Shown here one piece after another: positions 21,794 to 29,932 of a DNA stretch of 30,060 nt. A model generated the notes under the pieces. That model made no database searches. It was not told the origin of the DNA and saw only the letters and a program-made list of their open reading frames with translations. Each line of letters begins with the position of its first letter. Positions within the stretch are counted from its first letter, which is position 1. The stretch comes from JBFJKD01 sp041600415 (lineage in GTDB: Bacteria; Pseudomonadota; Gammaproteobacteria; Pseudomonadales; Porticoccaceae): positions 1 to 30,060 of the forward strand of contig JBFIKF010000012.1 of the NCBI GenBank assembly GCA_041600415.1. Reading direction: 5' to 3'. Position numbers and translations under genes: made by a program.

Positions 21794-21828
21794 CAATTGA
21801 TTTATTTATCATTAAAGCGTACTGCCCG

Positions 21829-23370
21829 TCACCGCCCCATAAAAAGATTCACATCGGTGGGGTTTATCAGGTCCGGTACCGTCCACCCGTCCAGGTCGTA
21901 TTCGGACATGCAGGCCTCGGCGAGCCCCATCATTTCCCTGTCCAGACCGGTGGCCTGGGCCGCGAGCAAGGTTTCCAATCGAATATTCTCGTGGTTGCCT
22001 GCATAGTTGCGCTCGTATAGCTCGTGGCGACCGCCAAACTCAGTGCCGATGCTATCCCACAGCAAACGCATCACTTTTACCCGGCTTTCCGCATCGTTGC
22101 CGTAGGAGCCGCGTATGTATTTGTCGATGTAGGCGCGCAATTCCGGCACTTTGAAGTCCGCCGAATGGGAGTTGAGATAGATCAGACCGCTGGCGACCAC
22201 GTTTTCAATCAGTTCCTTGACCCTGGGGTAGGCGGTGGTGCCCAGCACCCGATACGCCATAGCGGCACCCAGATTCGGTTGCGCGGCGCCGCTTGGACCC
22301 GTGTCCGGGTTGTGGCACATGGCGTCAGACAGCGCCCAGAACACGTGCCGCCAGGACACCGCTTCACCAATCGCGACCTGGACTCCGCGAAAACTTTTGC
22401 TGCCGGTCATCTCCACGGCTTTCATCAACAGGCCCACGATAAAATCGAATTTGACGGCAAGGCGCGTACAACCGTGCAGGGCAAAGCGGGGAGCCCAACC
22501 GGATTCCGGTAAAAATTTGGAGGCCTTCTCGCAGTCGTTGTAGATCAGCACGTCTTCCCAGGGGATGAACACATTGTCCAGCACCAGAATAGCGTCATTT
22601 TCATCCAGTCGACTGGACAGCGGGTAATCGAAGGGGCTACCCATCACTTCCGCCTGATAGGAATAAGACGGTCGGCAAATCAGCTTGACGCCGGGGGCGC
22701 GCATATCCACCAGCGCCGAAATAGCGAACTTGCCATCGCCCATGGGCGTCGGGCCGTACTGACCGAGGAAATTGTAGTGGGTGAGCGCCGAACCGGTAGC
22801 CACCACCTTGGCGCCGGATACATGGATACCAGAGTCGGTTTCCTTGTGACAATGGACAAATACATCGCCAACTTCCTCCGGGGGGCGGTCCCGGTCGATG
22901 GGCGGATTCACAATGGCGTGGTTGATAAAGTAGCAACGCTCCTGACTCTTTCGGTACCAACGTTCGGCATTGGCCTGGTAGGGAGCGTAGTAATCGGGAT
23001 TAAATCCCAGGGTGGCCATAAAACTGGCTTTGTAATCGGGGGAGCGTCCCATCCAGCCATAAGTCATGCGCGCCCAGGTCGCTATGGCATCCCGGGCGGT
23101 AATTAACTCCTCCCGATTGCGGGATGTTTTGAAAAATGGGTGGGTGAAGCCGCCGTTTCCAGTATCCGTTGGCACGATAACAGCGTCCCGTTTTTCAGGA
23201 TCGTGCATACTGTCGTACAAACGGGCCAACATGCGCGCCGGATTCCGGAAGGCCGGATGCTCCGTCACTTTGGTGACTTTTTTACCGTACATCCAGATTT
23301 CCCGGTCGTCCCCCAGGCTGTCCAGGTATTCTTTGCCCGTAAAAGGGCGCACATCATTCTTGTCGGTCAC
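21829..23370 (-). CDS. HpaB-like FADH2-dependent aromatic monooxygenase
   Basis: 513-aa large component of the 4-hydroxyphenylacetate 3-hydroxylase family, which ortho-hydroxylates phenols using reduced FAD supplied by a separate reductase. Family blocks include FTGKEYLDSLGDDREIWMYG at the N-terminus, the central YNFLGQYGP and MGSPFDYPLSSRLDENDAILVLDNVFIPWEDV, and the C-terminal GTEFGGRHELYERNYAGNHE. It begins with GTG at 23370, 7 nt after GGGAG. No HpaC-type flavin reductase is in the window. It sits between two BenAB-type alpha-beta pairs, so it may hydroxylate a phenolic product of one of them. The substrate is not predictable beyond a phenol. Confidence 0.92.
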   Translation of the reverse strand: MTDKNDVRPFTGKEYLDSLGDDREIWMYGKKVTKVTEHPAFRNPARMLARLYDSMHDPEKRDAVIVPTDTGNGGFTHPFFKTSRNREELITARDAIATWARMTYGWMGRSPDYKASFMATLGFNPDYYAPYQANAERWYRKSQERCYFINHAIVNPPIDRDRPPEEVGDVFVHCHKETDSGIHVSGAKVVATGSALTHYNFLGQYGPTPMGDGKFAISALVDMRAPGVKLICRPSYSYQAEVMGSPFDYPLSSRLDENDAILVLDNVFIPWEDVLIYNDCEKASKFLPESGWAPRFALHGCTRLAVKFDFIVGLLMKAVEMTGSKSFRGVQVAIGEAVSWRHVFWALSDAMCHNPDTGPSGAAQPNLGAAMAYRVLGTTAYPRVKELIENVVASGLIYLNSHSADFKVPELRAYIDKYIRGSYGNDAESRVKVMRLLWDSIGTEFGGRHELYERNYAGNHENIRLETLLAAQATGLDREMMGLAEACMSEYDLDGWTVPDLINPTDVNLFMGR

Positions 23371-23492
23371 TCTTAATCTCCCAGTCTCGTATTCGCCCTC
23401 TCGGTAACGCCAGTGCCAATGGCGAGAGTCCGGCGGGCCCCGCGCGAACTGCGGTGGCCCTATTATCTGTGAGTGCCACTGCGTCAGCCAAC

Positions 23493-23987
23493 TTAAATTA
23501 GAAAGGCAAGGGTCGGGATGGGCTCATCCGCATTCACCAGCACAACTTTTTTCAGGTGAATTTGATAGCTGTCGCCGCGCTCACTCACTACATAGGTCAC
23601 CCGTCCCGACCACAGGCGAAAATCGTGCACCGCCTGCACGGAAAATTCCGGCAAGAAAAAATTGGCCTCCACCCGAAACCGCCCGTCCGCTTCCGCGAAA
23701 TACTCGTGGTTGGACAGTAAGCGCCGCATGCGCGACACCGGAACCTGGGAGTAGCGAAAGCCGGTCTTTAGCTGGGCAACGCGGGTTTGAATGCGCCGAT
23801 AGTTGTCGTAGAGGTGGGACACCTGCTTGTCGGGGCTGTAGTCGCCATCGTTACGGGGCACCCAGTAAACCCCATCTTCTGCCCACAGATCCTGCCAGGC
23901 CTGATATTCAGATTCGTCCGCGAGGCGCGCTTCGTGGGTCACAAACGTCAGCAGCGCAGCGCGCCGCTCGGTGCTAAGAGTGTTCAC
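23493..23987 (-). CDS. Ring-hydroxylating dioxygenase beta subunit
   Basis: 164-aa small subunit of the benzoate-dioxygenase-like group. Typical elements are FVTHEARLADESEYQAWQDLWAEDGVYWVPRNDGDYSPD, HLYDNYRRIQTRVAQLKTG and a C-terminal IHLKKVVLVNADEPIPTLAFLI, the last with the VLVN-x-D-x2-IP motif common in BenB relatives. The start is GTG at 23987 with only a weak AAGG upstream. A 102-nt gap separates it from the alpha gene, longer than for the other pairs, but order and orientation make 24090-25328 its partner. Confidence 0.9.
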   Translation of the reverse strand: MNTLSTERRAALLTFVTHEARLADESEYQAWQDLWAEDGVYWVPRNDGDYSPDKQVSHLYDNYRRIQTRVAQLKTGFRYSQVPVSRMRRLLSNHEYFAEADGRFRVEANFFLPEFSVQAVHDFRLWSGRVTYVVSERGDSYQIHLKKVVLVNADEPIPTLAFLI

Positions 23988-24089
23988 TACAGTGGCCTTG
24001 TTTTCGGTGCCCGACAGCCAAAAATGCCCGACAGTTATTAGTTTTTACGCAGCACTAACGGCCACGTTATACCACATGGCCTGTGGTCA

Positions 24090-25328
24090 CTACTCGGCGG
24101 TCATAACCTGTTTGTAGTGATTCCAGAAACCCCGGTTCGAGGTTTCGTCCGTCATATGTCCGGCCATTACCCCGTCGTCATTGTGTTTTTCCCGCTCCAG
24201 GCCACGACTCAGATCGCACCAGGGAGTACCTGACAACAGGGCCTTTTGCGAACGTTCGGCGATCGACGCGTCGTCCGCCAATAGAAACGATGACGGGCCG
24301 AGCGCGCCTTCGCATTGCCGCAGTAATCTGAAGTCGAGTTCCCGCGCACCCTTAAGAAACATGGGGGTAGCCCACTGGATGGACGTATTCGCGGACACCG
24401 GCTGGAAAATAACAATATTCATTTCCCCCAGAAACAAATTAGGGAAAATCGCCGCATGAGGGGGGCCGTCGAACAGCCGTTTTTTGGCCACTTCCTCGCC
24501 ATACGCCTGTTCGAGACTACGCACATACTCGGGAACTTTTTCGGCAGTTGTGCCGAGCCAGTCCAGGGGGCGCTTGTAACCGCCGGTAAAGTCAATTTCC
24601 GTATGTCCGTTGCCCCAGTCGCGCACTTCGCCGGGTATCTTTCCCTCTTCACCAGCGAACTCATCGTACTGGGACTCGAGACTTTGCATCATGGAGCGAT
24701 GGGTAAAGCTGACGTGATAACCATCGGTATCGTTTTCCGGCATCATTTTCCAGTTGGAATCAAAGTGGTGGCGCATCCAGCCGCCCTCGAGCACGATTTC
24801 ACCCTCTGGGGACAAATCGCAAGCGCGGTCGATCAGCTCAAATCCGCGACCCAAATAGTCGGCAAATGGCACCGCATCCGGGTTAAACGTGGAAAAAACG
24901 AAACCGCGATAGATTTCGGTTTTTAAGGTCTCCAGACCCATATTGGCAAAATCCTTTTTGAACCCCTGTCGGTAGGGAACATCCAGCAAATTGCCCTGCA
25001 AATCGTAAATCCAGCCGTGGTACGGGCAGGCAAAATTACGCGCATTGCCGCGATTTTGATTACACAACATATTGCCGCGGTGCTGACAACGGTTGGCCAT
25101 GACGCCGATACCACCATTCTGATCCCGCGCCATGATCACCGAGCGCCGACCAATATCCCGGGTCAGATAATCGCCGGGGTTTGGTAACTCACTGGCATGG
25201 CCCACAAATACCCAGGAGCGGTAAAAGATCGTTTCCATTTCTTCATCGAATATTTTTTCATCGGTGTACAACGAACCGTGAATACGATCGGTCTGGATTA
25301 GCGCTTCGTACTTGTCGACAGTTGCCAT
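24090..25328 (-). CDS. Ring-hydroxylating dioxygenase alpha subunit (benzoate-dioxygenase-like)
   Basis: 412-aa Rieske oxygenase large subunit. Rieske ligands are C81-x-H83 and C101-x2-H104 (CQHRGN, CPYHGW). The iron site reads PENDTDGYHVSFTH, with Asp and two His in the D-x2-H-x4-H spacing. Start ATG 25328 is fixed by AGGGAGGGGG at 7 nt; the 24-nt longer frame would translate the ribosome site itself as a glycine run. It is closest in layout to BenA-type enzymes but with CPYHGW and a shorter N-terminus, so it may act on another aromatic acid. It lies between the isomerase gene and its beta subunit. No reductase is adjacent. Confidence 0.93.
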   Translation of the reverse strand: MATVDKYEALIQTDRIHGSLYTDEKIFDEEMETIFYRSWVFVGHASELPNPGDYLTRDIGRRSVIMARDQNGGIGVMANRCQHRGNMLCNQNRGNARNFACPYHGWIYDLQGNLLDVPYRQGFKKDFANMGLETLKTEIYRGFVFSTFNPDAVPFADYLGRGFELIDRACDLSPEGEIVLEGGWMRHHFDSNWKMMPENDTDGYHVSFTHRSMMQSLESQYDEFAGEEGKIPGEVRDWGNGHTEIDFTGGYKRPLDWLGTTAEKVPEYVRSLEQAYGEEVAKKRLFDGPPHAAIFPNLFLGEMNIVIFQPVSANTSIQWATPMFLKGARELDFRLLRQCEGALGPSSFLLADDASIAERSQKALLSGTPWCDLSRGLEREKHNDDGVMAGHMTDETSNRGFWNHYKQVMTAE

Positions 25329-25335
25329 CTTCGAT

Positions 25336-25345
25336 CCCCCTCCCT
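25336..25345 (-). promoter_or_regulatory. Ribosome site AGGGAGGGGG fixing the alpha-subunit start
   Basis: Purine-rich Shine-Dalgarno on the minus strand, 7 nt before ATG 25328. It lies inside the longer open frame starting at 25352, which argues against that start. Confidence 0.8.
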
Positions 25346-25413
25346 TCACCACTTACCTGTGCGAACCCGTTTGCCAGCCTGGAGTGCAAAAAATACGCAC
25401 GGGCTAAATACTT

Positions 25414-26016
25414 TTAGCCAGCCGGGTGCTCTTTTAAATAATCTTCCAGGAACATCAGCCGGTCGTTGCCCCACCAGGCCTGATCACCAATCATCATGAT
25501 AGGCGCCCCGAACACGCCGCGCCGGTGAGCCTCAACGCAACCCTTGCGGTAGGCCGCACGGGCTGCCGCCGATTCCACGTAGGTCATAAACTCGTCCGCG
25601 TCCCAACCCAGACTATCGGCCACTTTTCTCAGTTCGGCGGTATCGGTCGGGTCGACACCCTGCCCCCAGATTACCGCGTAAGCGCGCTCCACATAGCGCG
25701 CCACATCGCCGCGCTCCGTGGCGTACAGGGTGCCTACATTCCAGGGTTCAACTTGTAAATTTTTCGGGAATGCAAAGGGGACATTATATTTTTTTGCCCA
25801 GCGCTCGAGATCGGCCAACAGCACTTTTATTTTTGCAGGAACTTCCCGATTCGATGGGCCATAGTTCCCCGCCGCGATTTTGGCCTGGGGGATATCGATA
25901 GGGTGATAGGCAACGCTGTAGCCATAGCGCCCGGCGAGATCCGGCAATTGCGTATTAGCAAGATAGCTAAAGGGACTGAGGAAATCGAAGTAAAAATCAA
26001 TTGTATTTGCGGCCAT
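25414..26016 (-). CDS. 2-Hydroxychromene-2-carboxylate isomerase (NahD-like)
   Basis: 200-aa glutathione-dependent isomerase of the DsbA/GST-kappa thioredoxin fold. The N-terminal IDFYFDFLSPFSYLA carries the active-site serine (S14) that contacts glutathione. The cis-proline element GVFGAPIMMIGDQAWWGNDRL is also characteristic. In naphthalene breakdown it converts 2-hydroxychromene-2-carboxylate to trans-o-hydroxybenzylidenepyruvate, the substrate of NahE-type aldolases. It lies between two oxygenase systems, far from the NahAc-like and aldolase genes, so pathway genes appear dispersed. The family also handles related bicyclic aromatics, so naphthalene itself is not proven. Confidence 0.9.
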   Translation of the reverse strand: MAANTIDFYFDFLSPFSYLANTQLPDLAGRYGYSVAYHPIDIPQAKIAAGNYGPSNREVPAKIKVLLADLERWAKKYNVPFAFPKNLQVEPWNVGTLYATERGDVARYVERAYAVIWGQGVDPTDTAELRKVADSLGWDADEFMTYVESAAARAAYRKGCVEAHRRGVFGAPIMMIGDQAWWGNDRLMFLEDYLKEHPAG

Positions 26017-26114
26017 GTTGGCTCTACTCCCATGCCTTAAATTATTTTGTGATCCCCCGCCTGGCGGCTATCAACAACTTTTCTCAGTGCGGTTAATAGC
26101 GGCCCGATGTCAAT

Positions 26115-27362
26115 CTAAACAGCCATAGTCTGGCGATAATACTCCCAAAATCCCGCAATGGATCCCTCGGTAACCAGATGGTCGGCATCTTCGGCCCCGC
26201 CGCCACCCATACCAATATAGGAAGTCCTGTCCTGCTCGCGAATTACCGCGTCATGGACAATTTCAACCGCCTCGCCATCTTCCATGGAGATCAATCCGGC
26301 CGGCCCGATCAAATTACCCTGCTTGAGCCGAATGCCCTGCATTTGCGCATCGTCATCCGCGTAGCCGAACTGGGTCCACACCAGTTCAAAAGCGTCTGGC
26401 CCTTTGGTGACAATCTGGCGCACCGCCAACGTGTTGGCGATTTGCTGTAATACAAGATTGGGGAACACCGCTAAAATAACCAGGGTGACACCATCTGCGA
26501 ATTCCTTGCGCCCCGCCAGCAGGGACGGATCCTGAAGTTTAAAGTCGGCGTTAAAGGTACGCGTGTCTTTGTAGTCGTCGGTCTTGCCGTCATCCGTGCC
26601 CTGACTGGCCGTTAACATGGAATGGCGCCGGGCAGCGTCCATATGACAGACGCCGGTTTGAGATGACCGGTACAGACCAAACGTGGTGTGAAACAGGTGT
26701 AACAGACTGGCGTGATAAGGGTCGCGGGTATTTTCGGCGTACAGCTTCCAGTTGCCGCGCACATATTGCCGCTGGTCCCCAAGCACGGTAATCGGACGAT
26801 TGCAGATACGGTTGATGGCATCCACGGTCATTGGCCCAAGATAGTCGAGCAACGGGGCGGTGCGCTCGGAGAATGTGGCAAACACCAGGCCGCCCACCGC
26901 ATCCACCCGCAACTTGTGCAGGCTGTGCTCTTTCATGTCGAATGATTTCGGCATACCACCGTTGCCCGCCAGACCGCGACGGAATGGTACCCCCAGCAAA
27001 TCACCTTTAAGGTTGTAGGCCCACTGGTGATAGACGCACTCCAGATTGGCAACATTGCCGCGCGGCTCGCGACACACCAGAGCACCGCGGTGCGCGCAAC
27101 TGTTGACGACCACGTTCAGGCCGCCTTCTTCGTCGCGCATCAGAATGACCGGCGTCTCGCCAATGTAGGTGGACTTGAAGTCACCAGCGTTGGCCACTTC
27201 TGCTTCCAGCCCCACAAAACTCCAGTTTTCTCCGCGAAAAATACGCTCCTGTTCCAGGTCGTACACTGCCCTATCGGTAAAGACGCCATAGGGCACGCGG
27301 CAGACGCTTTGATCTTCTGGCCAGGTTACAGCCGTCCTGTCACTCGCAAATATTGTGTTCAT
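26115..27362 (-). CDS. TphA2/AndAc/NagG-like oxygenase alpha subunit
   Basis: 415-aa Rieske large subunit, second member of the TphA2-like branch in the window. Rieske ligands C89-x-H91 and C109-x2-H112 (CAHRGA, CVYHQW); iron site N211, D214, H217 and H222 in ENTRDPYHASLLH; C-terminal LIGPAGLISMEDGEAVE carries the acidic ligand. It is clearly paralogous to 413-1651 (same FRRG, SFDMK and CVYHQWAY blocks). Unlike that copy, it follows its beta subunit, a Rieske ferredoxin and a reductase, making a complete three-component system like anthranilate dioxygenase or salicylate 5-hydroxylase. With naphthalene-type genes nearby, salicylate is a reasonable candidate substrate, but this is inference. 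Confidence 0.93.
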   Translation of the reverse strand: MNTIFASDRTAVTWPEDQSVCRVPYGVFTDRAVYDLEQERIFRGENWSFVGLEAEVANAGDFKSTYIGETPVILMRDEEGGLNVVVNSCAHRGALVCREPRGNVANLECVYHQWAYNLKGDLLGVPFRRGLAGNGGMPKSFDMKEHSLHKLRVDAVGGLVFATFSERTAPLLDYLGPMTVDAINRICNRPITVLGDQRQYVRGNWKLYAENTRDPYHASLLHLFHTTFGLYRSSQTGVCHMDAARRHSMLTASQGTDDGKTDDYKDTRTFNADFKLQDPSLLAGRKEFADGVTLVILAVFPNLVLQQIANTLAVRQIVTKGPDAFELVWTQFGYADDDAQMQGIRLKQGNLIGPAGLISMEDGEAVEIVHDAVIREQDRTSYIGMGGGGAEDADHLVTEGSIAGFWEYYRQTMAV

Positions 27363-27380
27363 CTCAACCTCCCGCCGACG

Positions 27381-27875
27381 TTAAATCGGGGTGACCATCA
27401 AACTCTGAATTTGGTAGGTATCAAAAACCGCCAGCTTTTCCTTAAATTTCAAACCATCCTCGGTGGCCACGATTTGGTCGAGATACTTGCCAGCGTTATA
27501 AATTTCCGTGGCCCCGTCCGTACGTGTTTGCAACACCACGTAATTGCTTTGCACTGAAACCACACCTTTGTCGACGGCCTTAACATTCACATTACTGATA
27601 ATGTGGCGATAGAAATGCGCAGCGTAAATATTGGCTTTGCGCAGGGATACGATGCGATCCACCAGCATTCCTTTGCTGTCGCAAAAAATGGCAGCGACCG
27701 GAAGATTGCGATCGGCATTTTCGCGCGGAATGACTTTATAGACCGCATCGTCGACAAAATACTCCGGCCATTCCTCGAGTTTGTCGTCGTCAATACATTC
27801 CACATAACTGGCTTGCAATTTCTCGACGTGATACTGCAATTCAGGCGCGGATAATTTCTCGACCTTAAGCATCAT
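27381..27875 (-). CDS. TphA3/AndAd/NagH-like oxygenase beta subunit
   Basis: 164-aa small subunit. Recognisable features are HVEKLQASYVECIDDDKLEEWPEYFVDDAVYKVIPREN, IVSLRKANIYAAHFYRHIISNV and the C-terminal KLAVFDTYQIQSLMVTPI, the layout of TphA3/NagH-type subunits. It is encoded before the alpha subunit (18-nt gap), the reverse of the Ben-type pairs here. Its ATG directly abuts the ferredoxin stop codon (27878-27876), with a second ATG at 27872, so it is translationally coupled. Role: structural partner of 26115-27362. Confidence 0.92.
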   Translation of the reverse strand: MMLKVEKLSAPELQYHVEKLQASYVECIDDDKLEEWPEYFVDDAVYKVIPRENADRNLPVAAIFCDSKGMLVDRIVSLRKANIYAAHFYRHIISNVNVKAVDKGVVSVQSNYVVLQTRTDGATEIYNAGKYLDQIVATEDGLKFKEKLAVFDTYQIQSLMVTPI

Positions 27876-28202
27876 TCAGCTCTCGGCCGACGATTTGGGA
27901 ATACAGATTTTATCCCCCTGCACCGTCACCGGATAACTCTTGAGAGGCACGGTACAGGGAAACGACGTCGCCTCGCCGGTTTTGATGTTAAACGCGCCAC
28001 CATGAAAGGGGCATTCGATTTCCTCTCCCTCCTGGTAACCGTCCGTCATCATGGCCATACCGTGGGTGCAGATATTTCCGGTGACGTAAAACGCCCCCTC
28101 GTGGGCGTACACGGCCAGCGGTGGAAATCCTTCCGGGTTTACCGCGAGAGGCTTTTCCTCTTCCACATCACTTGTGCTGCATAACTCAATCAATTCGCTC
28201 AT
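27876..28202 (-). CDS. Rieske-type [2Fe-2S] ferredoxin
   Basis: 108-aa soluble ferredoxin of the NahAb/BphA3/AndAb kind. Cluster ligands are C45-x-H47 (CTHGMA) and C64-x2-H67 (CPFHGG). It carries electrons from the reductase to the oxygenase alpha subunit. The ATG at 28202 is chosen over an in-frame GTG at 28208, which overlaps the AAGGTGA ribosome site. It is the only ferredoxin component seen among six alpha subunits, so it may serve more than one of them. It abuts the beta-subunit gene downstream and is 124 nt from the reductase gene upstream. Confidence 0.93.
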   Translation of the reverse strand: MSELIELCSTSDVEEEKPLAVNPEGFPPLAVYAHEGAFYVTGNICTHGMAMMTDGYQEGEEIECPFHGGAFNIKTGEATSFPCTVPLKSYPVTVQGDKICIPKSSAES

Positions 28203-28332
28203 AATCACCTTACATTGTCGTCAATAAAGTACCTGAAGTTACTGGATGATAGCCCTCGCCGATGGGCGGTTTACGGCCTGTTTCGAGCATCGAGTTTACT
28301 TGCTACCCAGCCGTGCAAGTATTCTCCGTTCC

Positions 28333-29355
28333 TCAATAAAATCTATCGTAGTGAATATGGTCGAACGGTACACCGTTTTCCATAATCAACGTTTTGCTTA
28401 AGGCATCGGTCATCGGGGGTGGCCCACAGAAATAATACTCGTAGTCCTTGAGTCGCTCACCGAGAGTTTGTTCCACCAACTGATGTACAAAACACACCGG
28501 GCCGTCCCAGTCGGAACCCTTGGCCAGCTCCACGTCAGATACTGCGTTGTAATTGATAACGCGATCGCGCAGCAGCGGATCCTCGCCAATCAGGCGGGTG
28601 GTGCAAATATCCTGGGGACCGCGCCCGCCATAAAACAGATAAATCTTGCGCTCTGCCATGCGCGGATCCAGAGCTGCCGCGCGCACAATGGACAACACCG
28701 GGGACAGTCCAGATCCACCGCCGACGCACACTATATCCCGGGGGACCTCCGGACACAGATAGGACAGACCGTAGGGACCGTCTATCTCCAGCGCATCGCC
28801 GATTTTTATATGATCAAACAACAGGCCGCTGGCTTTGCCATTGGGCATTTTCTTGATCACAAAATGCCACTCACCCTCATCATTTGGCAAGTTACACATG
28901 GAGTAACCCCGCGAGCCCTGCACGCCGGGGAAGTCGATCAGCGCGAATTGGCCGGGTAAAAATTGGGCAGGGCGTTCGGTTTTAAAGCGAAACTCGCACA
29001 TGTCGGCAGTCAACATCACTCTTTCGTAGAGGGTTGCGCTCATACGCCAGGGTCGAAATTGGGTGATCGCTTTGGCATCGGGGCGAACTTTGATGGTGCA
29101 GTCCGCAGTCGGAATGGATTGACAGCTCAGTTTGCGACCTTTTTGAATATCCCGCGGAGAAAGTCCCGGCGCATCTTCCCAAACATTGTCCACTTCACCT
29201 TCGAGCAATTCGAATTTGCAACTGCCACAGCCGCCGGAGTTACATTCATAGGGCAATCCCACGCCACTACGCAGAGCCGCGCGCAGCAGGGTATCCCCCT
29301 CACGACACGCAAACTCCGACTCCTGACCGGCGAGGGAAATTTTAAATTCCGACAT
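28333..29355 (-). CDS. NAD(P)H:ferredoxin reductase with plant-type [2Fe-2S] domain
   Basis: 340-aa electron-transfer component. The N-terminal plant-type ferredoxin domain has C38, C43, C46 and C78 (CNSGGCGSC ... SCQS). The FAD domain has the RGYSMCN motif (149-155). The NAD domain has VGGGSGLSP (211-219) and a C-terminal FCGPPPM. This order matches toluene-monooxygenase TmoF, NdoR and BenC-like reductases. It passes electrons from NAD(P)H to the downstream Rieske ferredoxin and hence the oxygenases. It lies first among the oxygenase components in transcription order, behind a GlcG-like gene, and looks complete and functional. Confidence 0.93.
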   Translation of the reverse strand: MSEFKISLAGQESEFACREGDTLLRAALRSGVGLPYECNSGGCGSCKFELLEGEVDNVWEDAPGLSPRDIQKGRKLSCQSIPTADCTIKVRPDAKAITQFRPWRMSATLYERVMLTADMCEFRFKTERPAQFLPGQFALIDFPGVQGSRGYSMCNLPNDEGEWHFVIKKMPNGKASGLLFDHIKIGDALEIDGPYGLSYLCPEVPRDIVCVGGGSGLSPVLSIVRAAALDPRMAERKIYLFYGGRGPQDICTTRLIGEDPLLRDRVINYNAVSDVELAKGSDWDGPVCFVHQLVEQTLGERLKDYEYYFCGPPPMTDALSKTLIMENGVPFDHIHYDRFY

Positions 29356-29488
29356 ACTTTATTCCTTACGGCTAAAACAAATCGCTTATAACGGTGTAGC
29401 TTTCTGGTGTCCGCGGGTCTACAGGCTGATTACACCCTCTGGATTTACCAACTAAGGTGGCAACGGGATTGCGGCCATACGCCGCTGG

Positions 29489-29917
29489 TTACGCTAACCC
29501 CAGCTCGGCCAGACCTGCCTGTGCGCACTCGGTGTCCTCGGCTTCACTGCCACCGGAAACACCAATACCGCCAATCAGGTCTTCGTGCTCCACAATCGGC
29601 AGACCACCCCCAAAGGTAACCACCCCCTCGCGGCGCACAATACCCGCTTCAAGCCCTGGGTTATCTTCGAAAATGGTCTTCCAGTGCCCACTGGGCATGC
29701 CAAATCCGGCCGACGTAAACGCCTTGTCCCGGGCAATTTCCATGGAGTGAATAAACGCCCGGTCCATGCGCAAAAAAGCCATCTCCAGCCCAGCGGAGTC
29801 ACACACCGACACATTAATGCGAATGCCCAGCTCCTCGGCCTTGCGGACAGCTGCCTGCGCCGCGGTCATCGCCGCAGCGCAGGAGATGGTCTTACGGGTT
29901 ATGGATACGTTACTCAT
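29489..29917 (-). CDS. GlcG/HbpS-family protein
   Basis: 142-aa protein of the GlcG/HbpS (DUF336) family. The pattern is ALTxxxA-like helices near the N-terminus (AAMTAAQAAVRKAEELG), then VSVCDSAGLEMAFLRMDRAF, ARDKAFTSAGFGMPSG, GGGLPI and IGGIGVSGG, all strongly conserved in the family. No signal peptide, so cytoplasmic. Members occur in glycolate, propanediol and many aromatic catabolic operons; some bind haem or cobalamin, and the role is usually unclear. It lies 133 nt upstream of the reductase gene and is likely cotranscribed with it. Confidence 0.88.
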   Translation of the reverse strand: MSNVSITRKTISCAAAMTAAQAAVRKAEELGIRINVSVCDSAGLEMAFLRMDRAFIHSMEIARDKAFTSAGFGMPSGHWKTIFEDNPGLEAGIVRREGVVTFGGGLPIVEHEDLIGGIGVSGGSEAEDTECAQAGLAELGLA

Positions 29918-29932
29918 ATCAGTTCATTCCCA

